This document shows, piece by piece, positions 20,434 to 31,429 of a stretch of 64,000 bases of DNA (position 1 is its first letter; each line of letters starts with the position of its first letter). Under the pieces are notes generated by a model, which made no database searches, had not been told where the DNA came from, and saw nothing but the letters and a program-made list of their open reading frames with translations. The stretch is from Raphanus sativus (taxonomy: Eukaryota; Streptophyta; Magnoliopsida; Brassicales; Brassicaceae). Where the stretch lies: the NCBI RefSeq assembly GCF_000801105.2, contig NC_079512.1:29777848-29841847 (forward strand). The letters are read 5' to 3'. A program made the translations under genes and the position numbers.

Positions 20434-21540
20434 GGGAATTCAGCCAAAAAAACCTCAACTTTGCACGAATTGCCAAAACAAACATAAACTTTTGGGCTGG
20501 TAAAAAAAACACTAAATTTTCATTGACTTCCCAATTAATTAACAATGTTTTCGTTGACTTGCTAATTTAGCACGCCGTCAGTTAATTTAACAAACGTTGA
20601 GACGACGTTGTTTTCAAATGAGATGAAACGACGTCGTTTTATATGATTTGAAAAATAAAAACAAGTAGCCCTTTGGATTCGAACTCAGGTTGGGTGGAAC
20701 ATTTGACAATGTGATTTACCACTAGGCTAGTGACACTTTCAATATACTTATTAACATATTTATGTAATTTGGTACTCATTGAATATAAACTTTTTTTCTA
20801 AAAACTTACAAATATCTTTAAAATTCCAAAAGATTGAAAAAAGAAATATTTTTATAAAATTAATTTTGAAATTAAAATGAAAAAAAAATTCTTAAAAAAT
20901 AAAAATCTTTAAAAAAAAATTCAATTTTTTTTTAAAAAATTCAATATCTAGCTTAAAAAACGAAATTTAAGAGAAAAAAAAATATTTTATAAAAAAGAAT
21001 TTAAATTTCGATTTTTAAGCTAGATATTGAATTTTTTTAATTTTTATTTTTTAAGAAAAAAAATATTATTTTTCATTTAAATTTCAAAATTAATTTTATG
21101 AAAATATTTCTTTTTTAATTTTGGAATTTTAAAGATATTTTTAAGTTTTTAGAGAATTTTTTTATATTCAATAAGTACCAAATAACATTAAATATGTTAG
21201 TAAATACATTGAAAGTGCCACTAGCCCAGTGGTAAAATACCTTGTCAAATGTCCTACCCAACCTGAGTTTGAATCCAAAGGACTACTTGTTTTTATTTTT
21301 CAAATCATATAAAATGACGTCGTTTCATCTCATTTGAAAACGACGTCGTTTTACATTAACGCCAACAATAAACGACGTTTGTTAAATTAACTGACGGCAT
21401 GCTAAATTAGTAAGTTAACGAAAATATTGTTAATTAATTGGCAAGTCAATGAAAGTTTAGTGTTTTTTTGGTCAGCCCAAAAGTTCATGTTTGTTTTAGC
21501 AATTCGTGTAAAGTTGAAGTTTTGTTTGGTCGAATTCCCA
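20434..21540. mobile_element. Fold-back MULE-like element (long terminal inverted repeats)
   Basis: 1,107 bp flanked by the 9-bp duplication ATTTTTTAG (20425-20433 and 21541-21549). The two halves are inverted copies over nearly their whole length (about 500 bp arms meeting near 20975), with tips GGGAATTC and, reverse-complemented, TGGGAATTC. It is absent from the duplicate unit at about 26641. A 9-bp duplication and long inverted repeats fit a non-autonomous Mutator-like element. No ORF. Each arm carries a tRNA-like segment. Confidence 0.88.
21211..21282 (+). other. tRNA-like pol III box pair in MULE arm (mirror copy near 20667-20740)
   Basis: TAGCCCAGTGG (21222-21232) fits the A-box consensus, and GAGTTTGAATCC about 35 nt later fits a decayed B-box. 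The mirror copy in the left arm reads, on its minus strand, TAGCCTAGTGG and GAGTTCGAATCC. This looks like a tRNA-derived piece captured before the arms were duplicated. No full tRNA fold was established. Confidence 0.5.
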
Positions 21541-22292
21541 ATTTTTTAGTGACTCTCATAAAAGAGACATATCTCTGCGTTAGTTTTTATTCTAAGAAAA
21601 CAACAGACATATAATATTCTGAGTAACACAATCTCTTATTGACTCTCATGAAAGAAACATACTGTGTGTTTCTTTTCTAGTTTTTTATTTCGAAAAACAA
21701 CATGCATTTAATAGTATAAGTAATGTCATATCTCTTATTGACTCTCAAAAAAGAAATATATATATATATATTATATATATGCATTAGTTTTTATTCCAAA
21801 ACAGCATATATAAATTTTTGAGTAACACATATCTTATATTGATTCTTAGAAAAGAAATGTATCTATGCGTTATTTTTTTTGTAAAATGTTAATCTTTTTT
21901 AAATGTTAATATGAAACTGTTTTGGGTAAATTTTTTAATTTCACTAATTTCCACCGCAAATACAAACATTTCTCCTATGCATAAGTTTTGTTCAAAAAAA
22001 GAACAACAGACATATAATACTTTGAGTAACGCATCTCTTTTTTTTAAAATCTTTTTAACAACTTAAATTTATTGATTATATAATAAACAAACTATCCAAA
22101 TACATACACAATAATAAAAAAATAGACCAAAAGAAATAGGTTGAGAGAAATTCTTTTGAAAGATCCTTAGTAGAGTATTAACTCCATTGATTTTCTTGTG
22201 ATCTTTTAATTTTTATTATAGTGGCCTTACTCCATTTTAGGTCTATAGTCAATTTATTGGTTCAGGCATAAGAAATAAAGACCGGATAGTAA

Positions 22293-22567
22293 GAGCATGC
22301 CCATCAGTAAAATTTCCCTTCCCGATTTCCTATGCAACTGTTTTAATTATTTTAATTTTTTTTTTTTCGTTTGAATTTTCCCAAAAAAAAAAAAAAGTAA
22401 TAGCCTAACCTATCGCGGGCCGCCATGTGTTGTGGGACCCGCAGAATAGTGACGACTCGGTATCACTCCAATCAGCGCCCAGAGTTCATCTCCTCTTCTT
22501 TATTATATTATTATTTTTTCTTAAAAAACGTGTGAACTCCCTTTTAAAACCCCTAATGTGCATGCTC
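22293..22567. mobile_element. PIF/Harbinger-type MITE
   Basis: 275 bp flanked by TAA on both sides. Inverted tips are GAGCATGCCCAT and, from the other end, GAGCATGCACAT. It is absent from unit B, which reads agtaaggca at about 27405. TAA duplications and short GC-rich tips fit Tourist-like MITEs. Confidence 0.85.
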
Positions 22568-22726
22568 TAAGGCAATCTCTTATTGTCTCTCAGAAAGAAA
22601 GAAAAAACATAGCTATAATTTAGTTTTTATTCCAAAAAAGACATATAATCTCAAATTATTAAAACTTATAAATATTAGTATAATGTATGATCAATATTGC
22701 ATTTTTACAAAAAGTAAAACTTAGAT

Positions 22727-23061
22727 CTATAAGGCTTTGAATGACTGCAGGCCCTTGTAATGATCACTCACCCTTTCAACCACGACAGCCTCGTAGTTCT
22801 TTGTCCCAACACCACCATTCTTTGCCGCGATGGTCAGACTGTATATCATCCCGGAAACCACTTGCTGCTTTCCCTCGACGATCTTCACGAGCACAAGACT
22901 CGACGTAGTTTGCTTGTTATGCTCGTCAACTGCAAACTGGCGACCGCTTGGATGTTCGGATCCGATAAATCTTTGATCGGCTGCCAGCCACCGAGATTAC
23001 CTTCCACGACGGAGAGGAGAGGGAGGAGGATAAGAGAGAGACAGATCAAATACTTCATCAT
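22727..23061 (-). pseudogene. Phytocystatin, frameshifted copy (unit A)
   Basis: 335 bp aligning throughout with the intact cystatin at 27559-27894 (336 bp). The start (23061), signal peptide and stop position are kept. One T is missing near 22938 (aaactggcg against aaacttggcg), shifting the frame after about codon 41, upstream of the QVVAG reactive loop. There are few other substitutions, so the break is recent or a sequencing error. A functional inhibitor cannot be made from this sequence as written. Confidence 0.85.
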
Positions 23062-23282
23062 TTTTGTTTTTGTTTTTGTTCTTTATCTCTTGTTTTTTTT
23101 GTCTTTCTCAAGTTTTAATGGTGTCGTGAGTTTTATAGATGATTCAAGAAATTAACTGAGAGCCCAATGGTTTTACGCGGCGACAAGTGTATCGTCTTTT
23201 ACACAGACAAATGGATTCATCCTACGTGGCGTGAGATAAATACATCTGATAGAGTCAACCTTTGATGTCCCCCAACTACCGT

Positions 23283-23693
23283 TAGAGATGGCAATTGGGC
23301 TCTTCCGTCCCGTCCCGTCCCGAACCGCTGCGGGTTCGACTTCTGGCGGTACACGGCGGGCCTGTCCCGCGCGGGATGCGGTCCTCAAACTTGCTGCCCA
23401 ATCCCGTACCGCGAAATATGCAGGTCTTCGCGGACCGTCCCGCGGGACATCGAATATTACATTGCTTATTTCTACATGCACAAACAAATATAGACATAAA
23501 TTGATTTTCATCTTGCACATGATCGAGTATACTCTTATAAGATCAATACATTAAGCTTATACAAAACAAATGTATTTATTATCATTTATGATGGCTTGAA
23601 GAAGCTCTACCAGTGCAGATTAGAGGAGCTTGGGAGACCAGAAGCATCATCGACACTGAAACCACTATCAATGGAGTTCCATAGTGTCTAATC

Positions 23694-23727
<34 letters not shown>

Positions 23728-23983
23728 ACTCTCTCTCTCTCTCTCTCTCTCTCATGTGAAAGCATAAATGGAGACTTAGGATTGCCGCAAAATCCTGCGG
23801 TTTAACCCATCCCGCTTTCGACCCGTCCCATTTTGAGCCCATCCCGTTTTGAACCCGTCCCGCTTTGAGCCCGTCCCGCGAGGCCCGCAATTTTGCGGGC
23901 TTGTCAAATGGAGGCTCAATCCCGCCCCGCAGCAAGTCTTTATGGGCCAGGCCCGCGGTCCAGGTCTTTGATTGCCATCCCTA
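23283..23983. mobile_element. hAT-type MITE
   Basis: 701 bp flanked by the 8-bp duplication ACTACCGT (23275-23282, 23984-23991). Inverted tips are TAGAGATGGCAAT and TAGGGATGGCAATC. The ends are rich in cccgtcccg motifs and an internal (CT)n run lies at about 23694-23753. It is absent from unit B at about 28107. Eight-bp duplications and TAGGGATGGCAAT tips are typical of hAT MITEs in plants. Confidence 0.92.
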
Positions 23984-25096
23984 ACTACCGTCGAAGAGTA
24001 ATGGAGTGAATTATTATTGGCAGAGCATTAAATGGGTTTAGATTTGTTGATTTGGGCCAACGTGGAATCGCGTCGGGTAGACAGATCCTACGACGTGGTT
24101 TACTTCATAATATTGGGAAAAAACTTATGAACGGTTCAAAATCATAGTCCTAATTTAAAGACACAGTCAGAGAAGATTTTTTTTAGAACAAGGTGAAGTA
24201 TATGTAAACCTACCTACTTTTTTAACCTTTTTGGTAAACCCACCTACTATCTTCCCACTTTCTTTATTGAAAAATTGCACTATATAACCAAAAAAATTGC
24301 ATTGTATAGCACAAAATAAAACGATAATTAACTCTATGACCAATTGACTTATTTTTTACATATATATAGTGTATTTTATGTAATATTGCTATTAACCCTT
24401 TCATATGACTGGTTCAACCTACAAAAAAAAAATATATTATTAATTAGTTATTGTAAAAATAACGAACATAATTATCTTTTTGTTTCTTTTTTTTGTTGTT
24501 CTGTATTTTGATCTCTCGTTGATAACTACATATAAATTTCTCGTTGATAACTACATATAAATTTTTGGTTTGTCTGCTTTAATCACCACCATCTATACAA
24601 TGAGAACTACCTTCACCATCAATTTTTGTTCGTTTTCGCCAGAATCGCCACCGTCTTTTCCTCACATCTCACCACTATCTATTCTTCTCTTAGATCTTCT
24701 GTACCAACATCAAAATTACTTCCTCTATGGCATGATACATGTACTATCTTTACCGTTACTGCCACATACACTTTTCTTTTGTCTCTGTGAGGTACCAAAA
24801 ATTGATCGGAGAAGATGAACAACTTATTGTGTTCTATACTATTATATACATATAGAATAGGAACAAAATATGTATTATGTGTATTAGAAAGGGAGACATG
24901 CTCCATAGCTTGAAAAACAACGGGAAGACGTGAGAACCAAAATGACCCTAAAATCCAAACGAAAACAAAACAAATAAAACTATCAAAAGTCAATGAAGCT
25001 TGAAAGATCATAGCCTTCTTTGTATCTGATGAGACAGAGGAAAGTTGCATAACGACTCATATCAGCGAGCAATCGTAGCTGCTCCCTCCTGAATGA

Positions 25097-25643
25097 GGCC
25101 CGGTTCTGCCCGAATACATGAGATACATCGGCATGGGGCCCATGAATTGTACATCTTTTAAAGCCTATTTTTCTGTTGTTGTTAGTAAAAAAAATATAAC
25201 ATACTAATATGGATCCTTTGTGCCAAAAAAAACATGGATCCTAAAACGTATTTCAAACATATCAGAAAATAAAATTTGATTTTTCTCTTCTTAATTATAT
25301 ACTAGATTCTGATACATCCTTCAAATAACGGATATATTTTTGTTTAATTTTTTTTTGAAATTTTTAATTTTTATATTTGATTTTTTATAATTGTTTTTAT
25401 TTTTAAAACTAATTTAATTTGATAAAATAATCTATTAAATAAATATAATACATAACTGAATATAAAATTTATCAATAAGTCGTGTTCATATTTTAATAGA
25501 ATAGAAAAGTAAATAGAAAATCAAATTTTAAATTGATAGACATGTATTACTTTTAAAAAATTATAATTTACTGTAAATTAATTTTTCAATTCTATTTATT
25601 TAAAGTCCATAATTTTAATTTTGTATCGGACCGGCACTGCAGG
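25097..25643. mobile_element. Unclassified insertion with 8-bp target duplication
   Basis: 547 bp between two copies of CTGAATGA (25089-25096 and 25644-25651); unit A reads ctgaatcaa at about 2491. It starts GGCCCGGTTCTGCC and ends ACCGGCACTGCAGG. The ends are GC-rich and the interior very AT-rich. The tips are not clean inverted repeats. The 8-bp duplication suggests hAT, but the family is open. Confidence 0.7.
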
Positions 25644-25843
25644 CTGAATGAAGGAAGAAAGACAGAAGGAACCCTCTCTAGCAATGTATCTAATTTAACG
25701 TTTATATGTCTTTGAGTTTAAAGAAGTATTCAACATTTTTCAAACAATGCAAGCACAATTGGACCTATATATGGATGAACATAGACTAGACCTGTAGTAT
25801 TTTACAAATATAAATGTTTTAAGCTACCAGGATAACAATGGAC

Positions 25844-25845
25844 AT
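25844..25845 (+). other. Empty Helitron target site (paralogous)
   Basis: ggaca|ttgtcataatg is continuous here. In unit A the same A and T are separated by 16,931 bp (2693 and 19625). This is an exact A|T Helitron target. Confidence 0.95.
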
Positions 25846-27558
25846 TGTCATAATGTTTTAGTTTCATTAGCCAGCGTGTAATTACTCGACTACATACAAT
25901 TGACATGTTGAGAAAAAAAAAATCAACTATTGGATAAGTGCATTGACAATGTTGAATAACTAGAAAAAACATGGATTCAATCTGATTGAATAAAATTCGA
26001 TCGGTTAAAAGAGCAAAAAAGTGATTAACAGAATCATTTTGGATCACTGTGAATTTCATCAAAATGTTTTTTAAGACAAAATGATTAGACCAGTACAAGT
26101 GTCATATTATATAATTGACTATAATTTTATAATTTTTTATTTCATCCTATTTTTAAGATCAAGTATTTTATATCAAATAAATATATCTTGTAAATACGTA
26201 TATCAAAATTCATAACTCTTATGTTCTATGATAAATACTTGATTCAATTGATTTAGATATTAAAACCCCATTGTTGGCTGTTATATTAATATTATTCTTT
26301 TTTGTAAAATTAATCAGAAAAATAAATAATTATTTAATATTCAAAACTCTTCAAATTATCTTTGTAGAATTATCAAAATCCCAATAACGATCAATTTCAG
26401 AATTAAATTTTCAACCAAACCCAAAATATACTAAATTTTAGTTTACCACTAAATTTACATATAGTTTCGTCTATTCTAAACTATAATCCTTATTATAGAT
26501 CAATGATATCATATTCATTTTAATTATCTCTTTATTCTTTTAAATCAACGAATAATAGAAATATTCCAAATATTAGAACAATTGAATTTCTGAATTTTCT
26601 ATGCAAACAACTCTATGCGATTTCTAAAGGTCAAAGTAACGCAGATTTCTTATTGGCTCTCAGAAAAGAAACATATCTATGTGTTAGTTTTTATTCTAGA
26701 AAACAACATACATATACTATTTTGAGTAACACAATCTCTTATTGACTCTCAGTAAAGAAACATATGTTTTTTTTGTTCAAAAAAAGAAGATATGTTTCTT
26801 TTTTAGTTTTTATTCCAAAAAAACAATATGCATATAATACTATGAGTAATGTCATATCTCTTATTGAATCTCAAAAAGAAACATATATACGTTATTTTTT
26901 ATTCCAAAAAACAACATATATAATATTTTTGAGTAACGCATATCTTATATTGATTCTTAGAAAAGAAATGTACCTATGCATTATTCTTTTTTTGTAAAAT
27001 GTTAATCTATTTTTTAAAATGTTAACATGAAACTGATTTGTGTAAATTTTTTAATTTCACTAATTTCCACCGCAAATACAAACCCTTCTCCTATGCGTAA
27101 GTTTTGTTCAAAAAAAAAGAACAACAGACATATAATATTTTGAATAACGCATCTCTTTTTTTATCTTTTTAACAACTTAAATTTATTGATTAGATAATAA
27201 ACAAACTATCCAAATACATACAGAATAATAAAAATAATAGACCAAATGAAATAGGTTGAGAGAAATTCTTTTGAAAGATCCTTAGCAGAGTATTAACTCC
27301 ATTGATTTTCTTGCGATCTTTTAATTTGTATTATATTGGCCTTACTCCATTTTAGGTTTATAGTCAATTTATTGATTCAATCATAAGAAATAAAGACCGG
27401 ACAGTAAGGCATATCTCTTATTGTCTAGCAGAAAAAAACATAGCTATAATTTAGTTTTTATTCCAAAAAAAGACATATAATCTCAAATTATTAAAACTTA
27501 TAAATATTAGAATAATGTATGATCAATATTGCGTTTTTACAAAAAGTAAAACTTAGAT

Positions 27559-27894
27559 CTATAAGGCCTTGAATGACTGCAGACCCTTGTAATGATCACT
27601 CACCCTTTCAACAACGACAGCCTCGTAGTTCTTTGTCCCAGCACCACCATTCTTTGCAGCGATGGTCAGACTGTAAATCATCCCGGCAACCACTTGCTGC
27701 TTTCCCTCGACGATCTTCACGAGCACAAGACTCGACGTAGTTTGCTTGTTATGCTCGTCAACCGCAAACTTGGCGACCGCTTGGATGTTCGGATCCGATA
27801 AATCTTTGATCGGCTGCCAGCCACCGAGATTACCTTCCACGACGGAGAGGAGAGGGAGGAGGATAAGAGAGAGACAGATCAAATACTTCATCAT
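27559..27894 (-). CDS. Phytocystatin (secreted cysteine protease inhibitor), CYS4-like
   Basis: 111 residues in one exon. An N-terminal signal peptide (about 1-21, ending VVEG) is followed by NLGGW with the conserved GG, the helix ending [11 protein letters not shown] (the LARFAV-type signature of plant cystatins), the reactive loop QVVAG (near 67-71), and the second region further on. There is no C-terminal legumain-inhibiting extension, so it is a short group cystatin. It binds papain-like cysteine proteases with the GG, QVVAG and C-terminal hairpin edges. A TATA box lies 69-78 nt upstream of the start. Synteny with an RGF6-like peptide and ATG8 suggests the CYS4 orthologue. Confidence 0.92.
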   Translation of the reverse strand: MMKYLICLSLILLPLLSVVEGNLGGWQPIKDLSDPNIQAVAKFAVDEHNKQTTSSLVLVKIVEGKQQVVAGMIYSLTIAAKNGGAGTKNYEAVVVERVSDHYKGLQSFKAL

Positions 27895-27962
27895 TTTTGT
27901 TTTTGTTTTTGTTCTTTATCTCTTGTTTTTTTTTGTCTTTCTCAAGTCTTAATGGTGTTGTG

Positions 27963-27972
27963 GGTTTTATAG
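27963..27972 (-). promoter_or_regulatory. TATA box of the cystatin gene
   Basis: CTATAAAACC on the minus strand, about 70 nt before the start codon. The same motif is present in unit A. A G-box-like GCCACGTAGG lies upstream at about 28055-28064. Confidence 0.6.
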
Positions 27973-29112
27973 ATGATTCAAGAAATTTACTGAGAGCCCA
28001 ATGGTTTTACGCGGCAACAAGTGTATCGTTTTTTACACTGACAAATGGATTCATCCTACGTGGCGTGAGATAAATACATGTGATAGAGTCAACCTTTGAT
28101 GTCCCCCCACCTACCGTCGAAGAGTAATGGAGTGAATTATTATTGGCAGAGCATTAAATGGGCTTAGATTTGTTGATTTGGGCCAACGTGGAATCGTGTC
28201 GGCTAGACAGATCCTACGACGTGGTTTACTTCATAATCTTGGGAGAAAACTTATGAACGGTTCAAAATCATAGTCCTAATTTAAACACACAGTCAGAGAA
28301 AAAAAAATTTAGAACAAGGTGAAGTATATGTAAACCCACCTACTTTTTTTTTACTTTTTTGGTGAACAAAAAAAAAGATGACTCCACCTCCTATTTTCTC
28401 ATTTTCTTTATTGGAAAATTGCTCTATATAATAAAAAAAAATTGCACTGTATAGCACAAAATAAAACGATAATTAACTCTATGACCAATTGACCTATTTC
28501 TCACCTATATATAGTGTATTTTATGTAATATTACTGTTATACCCTTTCATATGATCGATTCAACCTATAAGAAAAACAAAATATATTATTAATTAGTTAC
28601 TCTAAAGATAATGAACATAAACATTATCTTTTTTTTTCTCTTCTTTGTTGTTCCGTATCTTGATTTCTCGTTGATAACTACACATAAATCTTTGGTTACC
28701 CTGCTTTAATCACCACCATCTATACAATGAAAATTACCTTCACCTTCGATTTTTGTTCGTTTTCGCCAGAATCGCCACCATCTTTTCCTCACATCTCACC
28801 ACTATCTATTATTTTCTTAGATCTACTGTACCAACAACAAAATTACTTCCTCTATCGCATGATACATGTACTATCTTTACCGTTACAGCCACATACACTT
28901 CTTTTTTGTCTCCGTGAGGTACCAAAAATTGATCGGAGAAGATGAACAACTTATTGTGTTCTATACTATTATATACATATAGAATAGAAATAAAATATGT
29001 ATTATGTGTTCTTTATGAAGAAAGCAAATAATTTCAGAAACTCATATCAAAGAAGTAGGTGGAGCAACTATAGTCACAACTAAGAAGACGATGAAGCAGA
29101 GGCAAGACCCTG

Positions 29113-29752
29113 ATTACATAATCAAGGTCGGTAAAGATGAAACCTATGAAGACAAGATCATGTATTATGTAAATAGAATATACATTTATATACTATTTTA
29201 TATAAGATCTCAATGTATTATGTATTGAACAGCTAAATGTGACTAAGTCTCTAATACTAGAAAACAATTTATAGATTATATTTGGGTTCATAAGATCCTA
29301 ATTAAGGTTTAGATTTACTAAGTATGGGTTTGAGTGGATTTGGAGTCCTATGCTATTTAGACGATATGGTATAGAACTTGGATTCATATTTATATAGTAT
29401 GCAAGCGTGTAGTGTTAGTGCTATTACATAATCAAAGTCAGTGAAGACGAAACCTACGAGGACAAGATCCATACTATGTATTATGTATATAGAATATACA
29501 TTTATATACTATTTTATATAAGATATATATTATGTATTATGTATTGAACAAGTAAATGTGACTTTAAGTCTCTAATATTAGAAAACAATTCATAGATTGA
29601 ATTTTGGTTCATAGGATCATATCTGGGATTTAGATTTAGTAAGTACATGTTTGAGTGGATTTGGAGTCATGTGTTATTTAGACGATATGGTATAGAAAAT
29701 TTGGATTCATATTTATATAGTACACAAAGGTGTGGTGTTAGTGCCATTACGT
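29113..29752. repeat. Direct tandem duplication, period about 310 bp
   Basis: attacataatcaagg (29113) and attacataatcaaag (29423) start two copies. They share agaatatacatttatatactattttatataagat and the tail ending ttggattcatatttatatagta. Copies differ by several substitutions and small indels. No coding sense. Confidence 0.85.
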
Positions 29753-31159
29753 GGACTGATAATTAATAGTGGAGTTTTTACAATAGACAACTTCATCTAC
29801 TTTTCGTCTCTTTCACCGGCTATTGGCACAACATGAGGGTATAACCTGCTGAAAATAGGTAAAATGTTAGTTAGTTATGTCAAAAAAACGACACACACTT
29901 AATTTCCATTAGTATTTTGTATATTGAGCAAATTCTCCATTCTTTATTCACTGACGAGGGCTAGAGATCCCAAAGAAACGATTTAATCGTCAGTGCTTCT
30001 TATTTTTAAATGATCTTTTTGATAGTTGATATGAAAAGTCTATAAATGTTTTGCTTCTCTCTGCTGAGGCTTTCTCTAATCTTTGTGTAGTGAGACTTGC
30101 TCCTGAGGAGACGTCAATTTAACTGGCTGGTTTTGAGCAGAATGCTATCTCGGTTATAGGTATGAAGACAAAGATACCGGTACGTTGACCGATTTTGCCA
30201 TATGCTCTGGTGATCATCTCTTGGTGCTTGCTCACTGCTGTTACAATAGTCTCTACAATATTAATGACATATGTAAGACATGGAGAGTAGAATGAGAGTA
30301 ACCTCTACCCACTTGTGTTTTCTTTTCCTAGACAAACAGTTTTGGGTTGTCTTTTGTGTTTATAAATAGTTACAGAGAGTTTTCCCTTTCACACACATGT
30401 TCTTGCCAAGCGTTTCCCAGACATTACAGCCCCATTTGCCTGTCCTAATTGTCACGGAGGCCCCCGAAGGTTACACAACTAGTTATTTTTTTTGTCTTGG
30501 TTGTTTACTGTTTCGTTAAGTCTGTAATGGAGTTGTGGTACATTTGAACACAGTTTGCATTTGATACGAACCCAGAGTTAGTTAGAGTTCTGTCTTGTGA
30601 GCCAGCTACTGTTTGTCCCACTCATTGTCTTTAGTATTTACCCCGTTAATTGTGGAAAACTAGAACCTCTTTTTTTTTTAACTTCTAATACTAGAGTTAG
30701 TAATGGACGTCAGGCAGACAGACTTAAATGGAGTTGTTTTGTTGAGTGTGCAGAAGTGTTGGACCAATTTAAGTATCAGTTCTGTTGCTTGTGTTCTCAT
30801 GATAAAGACCATATATAGGATTCCAGTTCGGTACGTGAAGAAAGTATTCATACAGTTGGTAGTTCCCTTAGTAGATACGTATGAAATGGCTTCATGCGTA
30901 AAGTTTTTTCTAAAACTACTTAGAGCTAAAATGGTGGTGAAGAGTTCGTTCTAAAGTAAAGCACATTCCACATGAAATACAGCATACTACAAGGGAGAAG
31001 TGCAGCTTGTTTGTTTTATGTAACGAAAGAAAGAGAGAACAAGAGAAGTTGGTAATGACGTAACGAATAATTCAAGAGTGTCATTACAATCACCAGCATG
31101 GTGGATGCATATGCATATAACAGTGTGGTGATCATCATGATGTATAGAGATTGAGTAAT
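29753..31159. other. Intergenic, no gene recognised
   Basis: Less AT-rich than its surroundings in places (30060-30500), with short ORFs that I do not recognise. A perfect 8-bp inverted repeat (actgacga ... tcgtcagt, about 29950-29995) could form a hairpin. No tRNA or known RNA was recognised. Confidence 0.4.
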
Positions 31160-31429
31160 TTAGGCTTTCTCGTTGTGGATGGGAGGCTTACGATGAGGCT
31201 GAGGATAATCCATGACCACTACTTCTCCCCCTGTCTCGACGCCACCCAGTACCCTCTTCCTCCCTCCACCGTTGACGGATTCTTGTACTGAAGAAGCAAC
31301 CTTGTGAATCTTGTGATGATGCTTGTGAAGCCCTAGACGACGAGCATTAGCACATCCAACATTAGATGACAAAAGCAGCAGAATGAGACAGAACGCCATC
31401 ATAAAGCCGTTCCTAACAGAGCAAGACAT
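31160..31429 (-). CDS. RGF6: RGF/GOLVEN/CLEL signalling peptide precursor
   Basis: 89 residues in one exon. A hydrophobic signal peptide (about 9-28, ending CANARR) is followed by a basic, variable region and the C-terminal hormone motif DYPQPHRKPPIHN (near residues 74-86). The Asp-Tyr pair (the tyrosine sulfation site) and the terminal PPIHN of the family are all present. Family members act as secreted, sulfated and hydroxylated peptides controlling root meristem size and gravitropic bending through RGI/RGFR receptor kinases. The position next to CYS4-like and ATG8 genes suggests RGF6/GLV1; the symbol rests on that and on memory of the motif. A TATA-like tataaata at 31447-31457 is very close to the start, so translation may begin at Met10 or Met11. 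Confidence 0.88.
   Translation of the reverse strand: MSCSVRNGFMMAFCLILLLLSSNVGCANARRLGLHKHHHKIHKVASSVQESVNGGGRKRVLGGVETGGEVVVMDYPQPHRKPPIHNEKA

Larger units (their letters stand above)
2289..24882. repeat. Tandem segmental duplication, unit A
   Basis: Sequence from gaaagggagaca (2289) to attatgtgt (24882) is repeated at 24887-29009, with about 90 percent identity by eye where I compared them. After subtracting the four insertions in A (Helitron, MULE, Harbinger MITE, hAT MITE, with target duplications), about 3,560 bp remain. Unit B minus its one insertion is about 3,568 bp. The unit carries a phytocystatin gene on the minus strand. The junction between units is only a few bases (attag), so this is a direct tandem duplication. 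Confidence 0.9.
24887..29009. repeat. Tandem segmental duplication, unit B
   Basis: The second copy of the cystatin-bearing segment. It lacks the Helitron, MULE, Harbinger and hAT insertions of unit A but carries its own 547-bp insertion. It holds the intact cystatin. Outside the insertions the two units align end to end with scattered substitutions and small indels. Confidence 0.9.

Noticed and set aside
22760..23155. Plus-strand ORF over the cystatin pseudogene
   Set aside because: It is the antisense of the cystatin; the same shadow occurs at 27592-27952 over the intact gene.
23288..23554. ORFs rich in Pro and Arg in the GC-rich stretch
   Set aside because: They come from cccgtcccg-type repeats of the hAT MITE and match nothing.
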